The notes beneath the pieces were generated by a model, which did no database searches, was not told the origin of the DNA, and saw only the letters and a list, made by a program, of their open reading frames with translations. Source: CAZQIC01 sp964593555 (lineage in GTDB: Bacteria; Bacteroidota; Bacteroidia; JAFLBG01). Taken from it: a DNA stretch of 64,000 nucleotides. The position numbers were made by a program, and so were the translations under genes. Location: assembly GCA_964593555.1 (NCBI GenBank), contig CAZQIC010000004.1, positions 1 through 64,000 on the forward strand. The letters are read 5' to 3'. Shown piece after piece: positions 51,937-61,745 of this stretch. Within the stretch, counting starts at the first letter, position 1, and each line of letters starts with the position of its first letter.

Positions 51937-54402
51937 TTACTCGATAGTAATTCGCACATATTGGAACTTTTCGTAAGCAGATTTGTTGACCAGGTAATCA
52001 TTATTATAAGCCGGACCATTTACTGAACTGCTTATTGTTTTGAATATGATCTTTGAACCATCAATGCCATTCTCTTTTGTAGAATTAATTATTTTATCTT
52101 TTGAATTCGCAGCTCTGTCAGCGGCAAGTTCTCTGTTACTATTGAATGCTCTTGTTGGAACATTGGATGCACTTGAGGTCATTGATAGAGTTACACTTCC
52201 CTGCGATTGAATTTTTGCAACAAGGGTTTTAATGAAGGTTTTATAATTCTCATCATTAATATTTACTTCAACAATATTATATTTAAAAAACATCTCAAAC
52301 TGTTTATCGCTTACGGATGAAAGTGATGATGAGTTGTCGCGTTGGCTGCTTTTGCCTGGAGCTGTATCATCAAACGGGATAAGTTCTCCGCTGAAAGGTA
52401 CTATTATAGCGTCGTCAAAGCCTTTTGCGATCATTTCCTCCTTAAGTTTTTTTGCTTCCGTAACAGACTTAAATGTACCTACATAGTATATGTACCATCC
52501 ATTATCTGTTTTGCGGTACTCTACATTTTTAACACCTTTAATACTGAAGGCATCATACAAAGCGGGCTTTTTAACCGAGCTGATCTGAACTTTATATGTT
52601 TTCTCTGTGTAATTTTTTGCCTCCGCTGGTTTTTTATTTTCAACAACTTTATTTTCTTTTATCGGAACATTTTTGTTCTCGTTGTTATTTCCTACAGGTT
52701 TATTTGTAGTGTTGTTTTTGTTTTCTTCAGGCTTTGGATTTTTGTTTTCTTCTGTTTTTTTATTTTTGTTATTCGCTTTCTCAAGCGCCTTCCTCATGCT
52801 TTCCTGCAGTTTAACAGGATCAAGGAAAATTTCTTTTTCAATTTCTTTGTAATCACTTCCTGCAGGAACAGTAATTTCTTCTTTAAAAAATTCTTCGTTG
52901 TCAATTGTATAAGATGCTGAATAAGTTTTTCCGGGCATCAGCGGTAATACATATTTACCTGTAATTGCGTTGGCTTTGTAAACACCAATTTCACCTGTTT
53001 CAAGATCGGTGATAGTTATTTCAAGATCTTTTGGTAATGGTTTGCCTTCTACCGGAATAATTTTTCCGATGATAAGCGCAACCGAGGAAACTTTGGATGT
53101 TTCAAGCGAGATCATATATAAATCCTTATCTCCTCTGCTGTCCTTTCCTCCTGATGAATAGTATGCACGTTTTCCATCTGTAGAACTCACATAGAAAATA
53201 TCATCATCGGGAGTATTGATCGGAGGTAAAAGGTTAGTTGGTGTTGTCCAGCCGGAATCGTTTTTAGTTGTATAAAAAATATCAAAACCGCCCATGCTTG
53301 AATGACCATTGGAACTAAAGAAAAGTGTAACCCGGTCAGGGTGGATAAATGGCGCATCTTCATCATACTCGGTATTTAAAGTAGGTCCCATGTTAGTGGC
53401 TAAGCTCCAATTACCATTGGGCAATCTCACGCACTTATAAAGATCACGACCGCCATATCCCCCATTTCTGTCACTTACAAAATAAAGAGTGTTGCCATCA
53501 GGGGTTACGCAGGCGCTTGGTTCCCAAGCCGTGGTATTTATATCGGAACCCATTTTTTCAGGAGCAGACCATATTTCACCTTCTAACGTACTGGAATAAA
53601 TATTTCCGTCTCCACCATCATCTTTATAAATAAAAAGCTGGTATCCATCAGCAGTTAATCCAATAGTTGCCTCGTGTGCTGGAGTGTTAATGCTTGACCC
53701 TATTAACACAGGAGAACTCCAAGTCCCATCATCTTTGCGATGGCATATGTAAATATCTTCGTAAAACTGATCGTCATTTGTTCTGTCATCGCCGGTACTT
53801 CCAGGTCTTCTTGATGTAAAAATCAACGTTGATTCATCGGCAGTGATCACGGGACTATAGTCAGGGTAAGCGCTATTCACACTATCACCAAGATTAGTAA
53901 TGGAAATATTTGTTGGAAGCGCGAGGTACTCCTTTGCATTTTGGCACATGTCGATCTGATGTGTAACCTCCTTACGCAGATCAGCTTGTTTAGTAGGGGA
54001 GAGGTAAGTTAAATACTTCTTATAATTTATTATCGCCGAATCTATTTTATAGGTAAGATGATGTGCCGCGCCTAAATAATAATAAACATTTATTGGTGCG
54101 CCTTTTTCATGTGCCTCAAATGGTACGTATTTTTCATTCACGTTTGTTGCCGCCTTTTTCAAATAATACGCCGCCTTGGTTTTTTCTGCTGCCGATTTTA
54201 TATAGCAAAAGCCAATCAGGTAATTGATGTTAGCATTGAGTGAGTCAAGCTTATAGGCCTCCAAAAAATTCTCTAATGCTTTTGGGTAATTTTCTTCGAG
54301 TACGAGATAATTGCCTTCAACAAATTTTTCCTTATAAGTATAATTTTGCGCGTTAGCCCCCAAAATTAGAAAAAGAAAAAAAGAAACTGATATTAATCTC
54401 AT
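51937..54402 (-). CDS. PorE-like paralogue with SPOR-like and degenerate OmpA domains
   Basis: The 821-aa protein has a signal peptide (SVSFFLFLILGANAQ), TPR helices (about 20-140), a PD40 propeller (about 165-430), a CRD (about 440-525), a Lys/Asn/Glu-rich linker (about 545-605), a SPOR-like domain (about 608-680; YKVQISSVKKP, WYIYYVGTF, GFDDAIIVPF) and a C-terminal segment that looks like a worn OmpA domain (FKYNIVEVNINDENY, FNSNRELAADRA). In this segment the GHTD motif is absent. SPOR domains bind bare glycan strands, so the anchoring may differ from its relatives. It has its own promoter (TATTTTTG). Confidence 0.85.
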   Translation of the reverse strand: MRLISVSFFLFLILGANAQNYTYKEKFVEGNYLVLEENYPKALENFLEAYKLDSLNANINYLIGFCYIKSAAEKTKAAYYLKKAATNVNEKYVPFEAHEKGAPINVYYYLGAAHHLTYKIDSAIINYKKYLTYLSPTKQADLRKEVTHQIDMCQNAKEYLALPTNISITNLGDSVNSAYPDYSPVITADESTLIFTSRRPGSTGDDRTNDDQFYEDIYICHRKDDGTWSSPVLIGSSINTPAHEATIGLTADGYQLFIYKDDGGDGNIYSSTLEGEIWSAPEKMGSDINTTAWEPSACVTPDGNTLYFVSDRNGGYGGRDLYKCVRLPNGNWSLATNMGPTLNTEYDEDAPFIHPDRVTLFFSSNGHSSMGGFDIFYTTKNDSGWTTPTNLLPPINTPDDDIFYVSSTDGKRAYYSSGGKDSRGDKDLYMISLETSKVSSVALIIGKIIPVEGKPLPKDLEITITDLETGEIGVYKANAITGKYVLPLMPGKTYSASYTIDNEEFFKEEITVPAGSDYKEIEKEIFLDPVKLQESMRKALEKANNKNKKTEENKNPKPEENKNNTTNKPVGNNNENKNVPIKENKVVENKKPAEAKNYTEKTYKVQISSVKKPALYDAFSIKGVKNVEYRKTDNGWYIYYVGTFKSVTEAKKLKEEMIAKGFDDAIIVPFSGELIPFDDTAPGKSSQRDNSSSLSSVSDKQFEMFFKYNIVEVNINDENYKTFIKTLVAKIQSQGSVTLSMTSSASNVPTRAFNSNRELAADRAANSKDKIINSTKENGIDGSKIIFKTISSSVNGPAYNNDYLVNKSAYEKFQYVRITIE

Positions 54403-54439
54403 ATCATGAGTTAGTTTAGTTTAAGCAAAACTCTACCTA

Positions 54440-54447
54440 CAAAAATA
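54440..54447 (-). promoter_or_regulatory. Candidate -7 element for the SPOR-bearing paralogue
   Basis: TATTTTTG on the minus strand matches TAnnTTTG, 37 nt before the ATG at 54402. It lies just past the terminator of the upstream gene, which supports a separate transcript. Confidence 0.45.
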
Positions 54448-54456
54448 TGGAATTAA

Positions 54457-54498
54457 ACTAAAAAAGGGGTTTATTTTTCAATAAAATAAACCCCTTTT
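54457..54498 (-). terminator. Rho-independent terminator after the 54515-56821 gene
   Basis: AAAAGGGGTTTATTTT (54462-54477) pairs fully with AAAATAAACCCCTTTT (54483-54498), a 16-bp stem with a 5-nt loop, and the minus-strand transcript ends in a T-run. Confidence 0.85.
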
Positions 54499-54514
54499 CG
54501 GTTTGTTTTAGGGA

Positions 54515-56821
54515 TTACTCAATTATTTTAAGTTCTACCCTGCGATTGAGCTGCATGCCTTCCAGATTTGGTTTTCCGTCGGCTGTAGAATTTGGAGCCA
54601 TTGGAACTGTTTCTCCGTATCCTTTGGCGATGATCCGATTTTTATCTATACCTCTTTTTATTAAATAATTCACGACCGACTGAGCTCTGTCTTTTGAAAG
54701 TTTAAGGTTGGTTTCGTCTTTACCTTTGCTGTCTGTGTGACCGGATACTTCAACTTTAATTCTTCCGTTTTCTTTCAAAAAGGTATAAAGTTTTTCTAAT
54801 TCTATATCTGATTCTTTTCTTAGTAATGATTTATTTGAATCAAAGAAAACATTGTTAAGTACAATCGTTGCTCCCTTAACAATTGGATCTAGTGTAACAT
54901 CTTTAACTATTTCCTTAAACTCGGGTTGTTTTGGAACATTTATGTTCTCTGAATGGAACAGGTATCCTGTTGCATCGTACGCTATGTTGTAGTTTTTGCC
55001 TGTTTGCAATACAAAATAATATTTTCCGGAATTCTTATCTGTAAAAAACGCTCCGACAGATTCTCCTGTTTGATTATTCTTTACAGTCACATTAACATTA
55101 GGAATTGTTTCTTTCTTTGTGTTTTTTACTACTCCTGAAATTGACAAAGTACCCGGTGTTTTGCTTTCGAAATTAATGGTGGTTAAATCAACTTCTTTTA
55201 AAATTTCCTGATAAGGTCCCCCGGCCTGAATCGTAATTTTATCTGTAATGGGTTTGTAATCGGTTGATTCATACCTAACGGTATATGCTCTTCCTGTTGG
55301 CCCTCCATTAAGTGCTATTATATATTTACCGGTTTTTGAGTTTGGTCTTATTTCCTGAACAATTTTTCCGCTCTCGTCATCAATAACACTTATTTGAACA
55401 TTTTTAGCTTCCTTCAAATCTCCATCGAATGTAACTATACCTTTTAAAAGTGTGATAGGATCAACAATGCTGTTGGAAAGGGTTATGAGGTAAATGTCTT
55501 TATCACCCACGCCCGCTGTTTTGGCGGATGAATAGTAGGCTCTTTTTCCATCAGCTGATAATACATAGAATATATCGTCGTCGGGCGTATTAATTGGTGC
55601 CCCCATATTTTTTATTTCTGACCAGGTCCCGTTTTCTTCTTTTGTGGTGTAAAAAACATCAAACCCCCCAGACGTTTTATGGCCATTGGAACTAAAAATT
55701 AAAGTAACACCATCAGGATGCATGAAAGGAGCATCTTCATCATACTCTGTATTAATTGCAGGACCCAGATTGGACGCTAAACTCCACTCTCCATTAGGAA
55801 GTTTTACGCAGCGGTAAATATCCCGGCCTCCTGATCCTCCTAGTCTGTCACTTACAAAGTAAAGTATATTTCCATCGGGTGAAAAGCATGCGCTTGGTTC
55901 CCAAAAAGTGGAGTTAATATCTGAGCCCATCTTTTCTGGAACAGACCATGTTTCGCCCGTTAATTTACTCAGGTAAATGTTGCCATCTCCGTTATCATCT
56001 TTATAAATAAGCAGCTGTTCTCCATTTGCAGAAAGAGCAATAGCTGCCTCGTGTCCCGGCGTATTAATGTTGGGGCCAATAGATTCGGGGGTTGTCCATT
56101 CTCCCTTATTATCTTTGTGGCATATATAAATATCTTCATAGAAATCGCCTGTAGGGGTAAGTTCGTAGCCTATGCCGCCAGCTCTTCTTGAAGTAAAAAT
56201 TAATGTTGATTCGTCGGCTGATATAACGGGGCTATAATCGGGATATGGGCCGTTAACAGTATCACTTAGTATATTAATTTTTGCTTCGGTGGGTTTTGAA
56301 TAAATATCTTTTGCATTCACACACATTGCCAATTGGCGGTCAACCTCTTTCATTAGTTCGGTTTCGCGAGGTTTTATGTACGTTTTAAAACGCTCAAAAC
56401 ACCTAATCGCATCATCGAATTGATAATTGTACCTAAAGGCCAGGCCAAGGTAGTAATATGCGTTTGTCGGAGCGCTTTTCTCTTTTGGATCAAACGGAAT
56501 ATAGTTTTCTGAAATGTCTAAAATGGATTTCTTTAAATAATAAGCTGCTCTAGATTTTTCACCCTGAGTATTGATAATACTAAAACCTATATTGAAATTT
56601 ATGTTGGCGTTTATTGAATCTATTTTATATGCGTCTTTAAAACTACTGAGAGCTTTTGTATAATTTTCGTCAAGCAGATTATATGCTCCATCAAGGAAAT
56701 ATTCTTTGTATTCTTTTCTCTCTTGTCCATAAATTAACCCCGTGGTACATAGTGCTAAAAAAAGAACAACTAGTGCATTGTAATCTTTACGTAAAAACTT
56801 TAATTTCTTTGAAGTGGGCAT
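54515..56821 (-). CDS. PorE-like paralogue: TPR + PD40 propeller + two CRDs + OmpA domain
   Basis: Residue numbers count from ATG 56821 (MPTSKKLKF), which suits the signal helix (ALVVLFLALCTTGLIYGQ); the frame extends 10 codons further. TPR helices (about 35-140), a PD40 propeller (about 170-430; DESTLIFTSRRAGGIG, SPDGNILYFVSDRLGGSG, LIFSSNGHKTSGGFDVF), two CRD-like units (about 440-530 and 550-640) and a canonical OmpA domain (about 665-768; FFDSNKSLLRKES, GHTDSKGKDETN, LSKDRA, QLNRRVELKI) follow. It has its own promoter 30 nt upstream and a terminator behind it. It is closest in layout to 56919-59276. Confidence 0.88.
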   Translation of the reverse strand: MPTSKKLKFLRKDYNALVVLFLALCTTGLIYGQERKEYKEYFLDGAYNLLDENYTKALSSFKDAYKIDSINANINFNIGFSIINTQGEKSRAAYYLKKSILDISENYIPFDPKEKSAPTNAYYYLGLAFRYNYQFDDAIRCFERFKTYIKPRETELMKEVDRQLAMCVNAKDIYSKPTEAKINILSDTVNGPYPDYSPVISADESTLIFTSRRAGGIGYELTPTGDFYEDIYICHKDNKGEWTTPESIGPNINTPGHEAAIALSANGEQLLIYKDDNGDGNIYLSKLTGETWSVPEKMGSDINSTFWEPSACFSPDGNILYFVSDRLGGSGGRDIYRCVKLPNGEWSLASNLGPAINTEYDEDAPFMHPDGVTLIFSSNGHKTSGGFDVFYTTKEENGTWSEIKNMGAPINTPDDDIFYVLSADGKRAYYSSAKTAGVGDKDIYLITLSNSIVDPITLLKGIVTFDGDLKEAKNVQISVIDDESGKIVQEIRPNSKTGKYIIALNGGPTGRAYTVRYESTDYKPITDKITIQAGGPYQEILKEVDLTTINFESKTPGTLSISGVVKNTKKETIPNVNVTVKNNQTGESVGAFFTDKNSGKYYFVLQTGKNYNIAYDATGYLFHSENINVPKQPEFKEIVKDVTLDPIVKGATIVLNNVFFDSNKSLLRKESDIELEKLYTFLKENGRIKVEVSGHTDSKGKDETNLKLSKDRAQSVVNYLIKRGIDKNRIIAKGYGETVPMAPNSTADGKPNLEGMQLNRRVELKIIE

Positions 56822-56848
56822 GACAAATTGGGGACTTTTTGTGTGTAA

Positions 56849-56878
56849 CAAATATAAGATTTAAAAGCGCCTTCCAAA
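56849..56878 (-). promoter_or_regulatory. Promoter of the 54515-56821 gene
   Basis: TTTG (56878-56875) and TATATTTG (56856-56849) on the minus strand are 18 nt apart, close to consensus. The ATG is 28 nt past the -7 box. Confidence 0.6.
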
Positions 56879-56918
56879 ATAAATTAGAGGGGAACAGAAT
56901 TAAAAGCTGATGAAAAGT

Positions 56919-59276
56919 TTACTTGGTTATGGAAGTTACTTTGAACTCCACTCTACGGTTTTGCTGCATCCCATTAGGATCTGGTTTTCCATCAGCAAGT
57001 TTTTCACTGGCAACAGGAACGGTTGAACCATAACCCTTAGCAATGAGCCGGTTTTTCTTAATTCCCTTATAGAAATATGGGGCTATCTTATAAACTTTTC
57101 TTTGGGTACTTGTTAAGTAATCCACAACCGCTTGCGCCCTAAGCTGAGAAAGTTTTTGGTTTAAATCAGGTTTTCCCTGACCATCAGTGTGTCCTAAGAT
57201 TTCGACATTCATATCTGGATTGTCAGCCAATAGTTTGTAAAGTTTTTCCAATTCAGGAATAGATTCTTTTTTAATTTTTGATTTGTTAGAGTCAAAGAAA
57301 ATATTTTTTAACACCACTTTTTCCCCGGTTTCCATTTTGGAAAGTGTAACATCAAATATCATTTCGGAGTGCTCATTATCTTTTGGTATATCAATATTTT
57401 CTGAATGATAGAGATAACCGCCTTCAGCATCAAACGAAACGTTATAGTTTTCACCTTTTTGCAGAGACATATAATATGCACCGGTTGTTGGGTTGCTGTA
57501 ATATGTATCAACTATCTCCTCTGTTTTATTATTCTTAACAACAATTTTTGCTCCCGGGATAACATTTCCATTCTTATCCTTAAGTACTCCTGTTACAGAA
57601 ACGGTTCCTTTGGTTTTACTCTTTAAGTTTACAGACCTCATGTCGAGTGTACGCTCAATGACCTGATAGGCACTTCCCGGCTCAATTTTTATGGTTTCCG
57701 AATAAGGTTGAAAATTATCGGCCTCATAGCTTATTGCATAGGTTCTTCCATCTTTGCCCGGGTTAAGGATCATCAAATATTTTCCGGTTTTTGAATTTGG
57801 TCTTATCTCGCTTACAGCTTGTCCTGTTTCAATATCTGAAACAATAATTTTTACGTTACCTGTAGTTGTTTCTTTTCCATCATAAGTAAGGAAACCTTTT
57901 AATAAAACTGTAGGTTCAACAATAACATCTCCCACATCAATTTGATAAAGATCTTTTTCGCCAACTCCCCCAACTTTTGCGGAAGAGTAATAGGCCCTTT
58001 TACCATCTGTAGATAATACATAAAAAATATCATCATCAGGTGTATTGATAGGGCTTCCAATATTTACCGGCAAATTCCATTTCCATTGTGTACTCTTATC
58101 CCTGTCTTCCTTTTCTTTTCTTATAACGTAAAAAATATCGAAACCGCCCATTCCTCTTTGGCCATTGGAACTGAAGAAAAGTGTAACGCCATCAGGGTGG
58201 ATAAAAGGAGCATCCTCATCATATTCCGTATTAATTGTGGGGCCAAGATTAGTTGCCTTACTCCATTTGTTGTTAGGTAGTTTTATACTTCTGTAAATAT
58301 CTCTCCCTCCAAAACCACCTTCTCTGTCACTTACGAAATACAGTGTATTACCATCTGCTGTAACGCAGGCGTGCGTTTCCCATGCAGGAGTATTAATGTC
58401 ATTAATGTCCGTCTCGTCAACTTTTAATGGCTTCGGTTCGTCCCAACTATCTCCCGATAAATCGCTCACATAAATGTCGCCGCCGTTTATGCTTTTGTAA
58501 ACAAAAAGCTGGTTACCGTTTGCGGAAATACTAATTGCGGCATCGTTGTCATTTGTATTAATATTAATTGCTTTTGGATCGGCCCATTCGCTTCCGTTTT
58601 TTGTACACATGTAAATGTCTTCATTGTATTTACCGTCCGGGCCAATTTCATTTCCAGTACTTCCTTCACGGCGCGAAGTAAAAAGCAGAACAGATTCATC
58701 CGCATTTATTATCGGACAATATTCAGCTTGTGCAGTATTTATTCTTTCGCCAATATTTTTAATGGTAACCTTACTCGGTTTTGAAGTTAATTCTTTTCCT
58801 ACAACACAATTTTCTATAAATTTTCTAAGTTCTTTTTGTGCATCTTCGTTATCACCCAAAATAACTTTAAAGCGCTGAAAATTACTATTGGCTGCTGCAA
58901 AATCAAAATTTAATAATTGAACTTGTCCTAAATAATACATCACATTGTCTGGGGCTTTCGTTTCGTTAGGATCAAATGGGTCATAATTTCTTGCGGTATT
59001 CTTGCTTGCTTTTTCAAAGTAGGGTACAGCTTTTAGTTTATCATTTACAGAGTTGAGGTAACACATGCCTATCTTGTAATTCACGTTGGCGTTGTTGCTA
59101 TCAATTGCATACGCTTCCAAATATGTTTCGAGTGCTTTAGGGTAGTTTTTTTCAAGGAATAAATAGTTTCCTTCTTCGATTTTTTTTCGGCAGGTAGCTT
59201 TGTCTGATCCTGAAAAAGAACTGTTCCAGGCCATGACAAGAAAAACAACAATAAAAAATCTAAAAATTTTATTCAT
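56919..59276 (-). CDS. PorE-like paralogue: TPR + PD40 propeller + two CRDs + OmpA domain
   Basis: The 785-aa protein has a signal peptide (FFIVVFLVMAWNSSFSG), TPR helices (about 28-140), a PD40 propeller (about 165-430; DESVLLFTSRREGSTG, LYFVSDREGGFG, LFFSSNGQRGMGGFDIF), two CRD-like units (about 440-540, 555-645) and a canonical OmpA domain (about 660-785; FFDSNKSKIKKES, GHTDGQGKPDLN, LSQLRA, QQNRRVEF). The OmpA part has an extra loop (STQRKVYKIAPYFYKG) before KGYGSTVP. It starts 14 nt after the stop of 59291-61636, so those two are likely co-transcribed. Confidence 0.88.
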   Translation of the reverse strand: MNKIFRFFIVVFLVMAWNSSFSGSDKATCRKKIEEGNYLFLEKNYPKALETYLEAYAIDSNNANVNYKIGMCYLNSVNDKLKAVPYFEKASKNTARNYDPFDPNETKAPDNVMYYLGQVQLLNFDFAAANSNFQRFKVILGDNEDAQKELRKFIENCVVGKELTSKPSKVTIKNIGERINTAQAEYCPIINADESVLLFTSRREGSTGNEIGPDGKYNEDIYMCTKNGSEWADPKAININTNDNDAAISISANGNQLFVYKSINGGDIYVSDLSGDSWDEPKPLKVDETDINDINTPAWETHACVTADGNTLYFVSDREGGFGGRDIYRSIKLPNNKWSKATNLGPTINTEYDEDAPFIHPDGVTLFFSSNGQRGMGGFDIFYVIRKEKEDRDKSTQWKWNLPVNIGSPINTPDDDIFYVLSTDGKRAYYSSAKVGGVGEKDLYQIDVGDVIVEPTVLLKGFLTYDGKETTTGNVKIIVSDIETGQAVSEIRPNSKTGKYLMILNPGKDGRTYAISYEADNFQPYSETIKIEPGSAYQVIERTLDMRSVNLKSKTKGTVSVTGVLKDKNGNVIPGAKIVVKNNKTEEIVDTYYSNPTTGAYYMSLQKGENYNVSFDAEGGYLYHSENIDIPKDNEHSEMIFDVTLSKMETGEKVVLKNIFFDSNKSKIKKESIPELEKLYKLLADNPDMNVEILGHTDGQGKPDLNQKLSQLRAQAVVDYLTSTQRKVYKIAPYFYKGIKKNRLIAKGYGSTVPVASEKLADGKPDPNGMQQNRRVEFKVTSITK

Positions 59277-59290
59277 TCAAAACTCGTTAC

Positions 59291-61636
59291 TTATTTTTTA
59301 ATCGGTACAATTTTAAACTCAACCCTTCTGTTTAATTGTCTTCCTTCAGGATTATCAGTTTTGTCGGGATTTTCATTCGGGGCAATAGGCTGCGATTCTC
59401 CTCTGCCAATTGTTTTGATCCGTGTTGCAAGAATTCCCTTGTCCGTAAAATGTTTTTTAGTCGCAGAGGCACGCTTCTGAGATAGGTTTACGTTAAATTG
59501 TTCGGAGCCTTTTGAATCCGTATGGCCGTAAATTTCCAGCCTGACATCCTTGTTTTCAGAAACGAATTTGTAGATACTGTCCAACTCTCTAACGGCGTCT
59601 TCTCTAACAAGGCTCTTTGCAAAATCAAAAAGTATTGGTTTGAATTGTACTGTTTTTGTTGGTTCATTATTATCATTTGATGCAATAGGTTGTTGTGAAA
59701 TGTAGTCAGTGAACGATGTAACTTTGAATAAAGGAGATAAGCTGGTGTAATTTTTTGATTTCATCTTTAACCATTCCGAATAAGCTTGTTCCTTTGACTT
59801 TCCTGCCAAAGAAGGCTCCAATGCAACAAGGCTGTCCATATCAGCTAACACTGTATATATTTTTGCCTTGCGACCAACAACAACACCTTTTTCCTTGATG
59901 TCCTCAAATTGAATCTCCTGATAATAGTTTACTTCTTTTGCAGATTTAGGAATAAATATATCTAACGTATGATCCGGATATCCTTGCGACTCAATTGATA
60001 AAGCATATTGGTTACCTGAAGGCAATGTATATAGTTTTTGTCCTAAAGAAGAAGAGGTTACATAATTTGTCGGGTCTTCATTATCACCACGCTCTGTTAT
60101 TTTTAACCTAGCAACTTCAGCAACAGAGCCATTGTTTTTTATAACTGCAAAAACTTTCCCATTGGTGGAAACTTTTGAAAGGCTGTCAATTTTGTTTATG
60201 AGTTGAGTTGTTGCAAGAATTTTAGCTTCTGCGGAATCAACACCTAGATATGTTTGAAGATTTTGTGATGCATTGGGAACGTCAGGTGGAGACACGAGAT
60301 ATATGTCGAGATCTCCAAAGTTTTCTCCTTGAATAGAAGAGAAGTAGGCATGATCTCCTTTCGCGTTTAAAACAAAAAAGATATCGTCGGCTGCAGTATT
60401 AATTGGGTAGCCAATGTTTATAGGGCTAGACCAGCTGCCATCATCCTGAAGTTTTGTTTGAAATATATCAAAGCCGCCCATGCTTTTGTGTCCTTCAGAA
60501 GAAAAATACAAAGTTTTTCCATCAGGATGAATGAAGGGGCTGTCATCATCAAAACGGGTATTTATTGTTGATCCAAGATTCTCAAGGCTACTCCAAGAAC
60601 CATCAGCTTGTTTTTTAGATTTATAAATATCTTTTCCGCCAAATCCTCCGGGTCTTTCACTAACTATATACAGCGTGGTTCCATCTGAAGATTGGCTCAC
60701 ACTTGGTTCATGATATTTCTTTGAGTTTACAACCTCGGGTAATCTTGCGGGACGCGACCATTTTCCGTCCGTTGTTGCTTCAGATTTCCAAATATCACTT
60801 TTTCTATATAGGTAAAGTGCTTTTCCATCTGTCGTAAGAGAGATCGAAGCATCATGATCACGCGTGTTTATTGAAGTGCTAATTTTTTCAGCATCAGAAA
60901 AAAGTGACTTAAAAAGATGAATTCTTGTATCCCCTGAATCAATCTTTGAAGAGGTTTTCCATTCGGAATTTCCTGCGACTCTTTTGGAGATGTAAACATC
61001 TTCATAGTATTTTCCATCATCATCTATTTTCCCTCCTGTTGTACCTTTTCTTTTTGATGTAAAAACTAAAATTGATTCATCGCCTGAAATTGCAGGAGCA
61101 TAATCCGCACTTTCGGAATTAACATTTTTGCCAAGATTGTTGATCTTGATTTGTAATGGTGTTTTTATATATATAGCAGCTGTGTTACATTGAGAAATAT
61201 AATTATCAATTTCTTCAATGTCTTTAATAGCACTTTGGCTTTGTCCAACATATTCCTTTAAAATATTCAGCATCTCTATCGCATCCTGAAATTTATGAGC
61301 GATCTGATAAGTTCTGCCCAGATAATAATAGATCTCCGGTAAAGTGTCCTTCATGTTTTTTAAAGCGGCTTCAAAAAAAGGAAGTGCGTTGAGTTTATCT
61401 GATGCATTAGAGGAATAAAAATAACTTACACCAAGTTTGTAGTTGTAGGCAAAATTGTTGGGGCTTAGTAAAACAAGGTCTTTGAAAAGTGGGATTGATC
61501 GGCCATAATCACCTACCATGTAGGAGCGGTTAGCTTTTTTATAAAGTCTTTTTTCCTTACCACTTTCAGCTCTTAAGCCATTGAAGCTTGATAGAGCAAT
61601 TGTAATACAACACAGAAAAGTAAAAATCCTCTTCAT
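59291..61636 (-). CDS. PorE-like paralogue: TPR + PD40 propeller + long insert + OmpA domain
   Basis: ATG 61636 (MKRIFTFLCC) gives the signal peptide; the frame is open 5 codons further. TPR helices span about 25-140 and the PD40 propeller about 165-440, with one blade carrying a long loop (SSKIDSGDTRIHLFKSLF). A linker/CRD-like part of about 180 residues follows (SLGQKLYTLPSGNQYALS), then a canonical OmpA domain (about 665-781; FDFAKSLVREDA, GHTDSKGSEQFN, LSQKRA, QLNRRVEFKI). A -7 box (TACATTTG) lies 53 nt upstream. It leads the 59291 + 56919 transcript. Confidence 0.87.
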   Translation of the reverse strand: MKRIFTFLCCITIALSSFNGLRAESGKEKRLYKKANRSYMVGDYGRSIPLFKDLVLLSPNNFAYNYKLGVSYFYSSNASDKLNALPFFEAALKNMKDTLPEIYYYLGRTYQIAHKFQDAIEMLNILKEYVGQSQSAIKDIEEIDNYISQCNTAAIYIKTPLQIKINNLGKNVNSESADYAPAISGDESILVFTSKRKGTTGGKIDDDGKYYEDVYISKRVAGNSEWKTSSKIDSGDTRIHLFKSLFSDAEKISTSINTRDHDASISLTTDGKALYLYRKSDIWKSEATTDGKWSRPARLPEVVNSKKYHEPSVSQSSDGTTLYIVSERPGGFGGKDIYKSKKQADGSWSSLENLGSTINTRFDDDSPFIHPDGKTLYFSSEGHKSMGGFDIFQTKLQDDGSWSSPINIGYPINTAADDIFFVLNAKGDHAYFSSIQGENFGDLDIYLVSPPDVPNASQNLQTYLGVDSAEAKILATTQLINKIDSLSKVSTNGKVFAVIKNNGSVAEVARLKITERGDNEDPTNYVTSSSLGQKLYTLPSGNQYALSIESQGYPDHTLDIFIPKSAKEVNYYQEIQFEDIKEKGVVVGRKAKIYTVLADMDSLVALEPSLAGKSKEQAYSEWLKMKSKNYTSLSPLFKVTSFTDYISQQPIASNDNNEPTKTVQFKPILFDFAKSLVREDAVRELDSIYKFVSENKDVRLEIYGHTDSKGSEQFNVNLSQKRASATKKHFTDKGILATRIKTIGRGESQPIAPNENPDKTDNPEGRQLNRRVEFKIVPIKK

Positions 61637-61688
61637 TAACGGTAGACGCAATTAACTATGAAAACTATTTATTTTCAAAAATTACCTG

Positions 61689-61696
61689 CAAATGTA
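61689..61696 (-). promoter_or_regulatory. Candidate -7 element for the 59291-61636 gene
   Basis: TACATTTG on the minus strand matches TAnnTTTG. A TTTTG about 21 nt upstream (61722-61718) could be the -33 box. Confidence 0.5.
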
Positions 61697-61745
61697 AGGT
61701 TTTTTACTTCCAATACCCAAAATTAAGAGGTTGGAAATGAGGGAA

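Noticed and set aside
52342..52920. 192-aa open frame on the plus strand
   Set aside because: It is the mirror of the Lys/Asn/Glu-rich linker of the SPOR-bearing paralogue and reads as Phe/Cys-rich nonsense.
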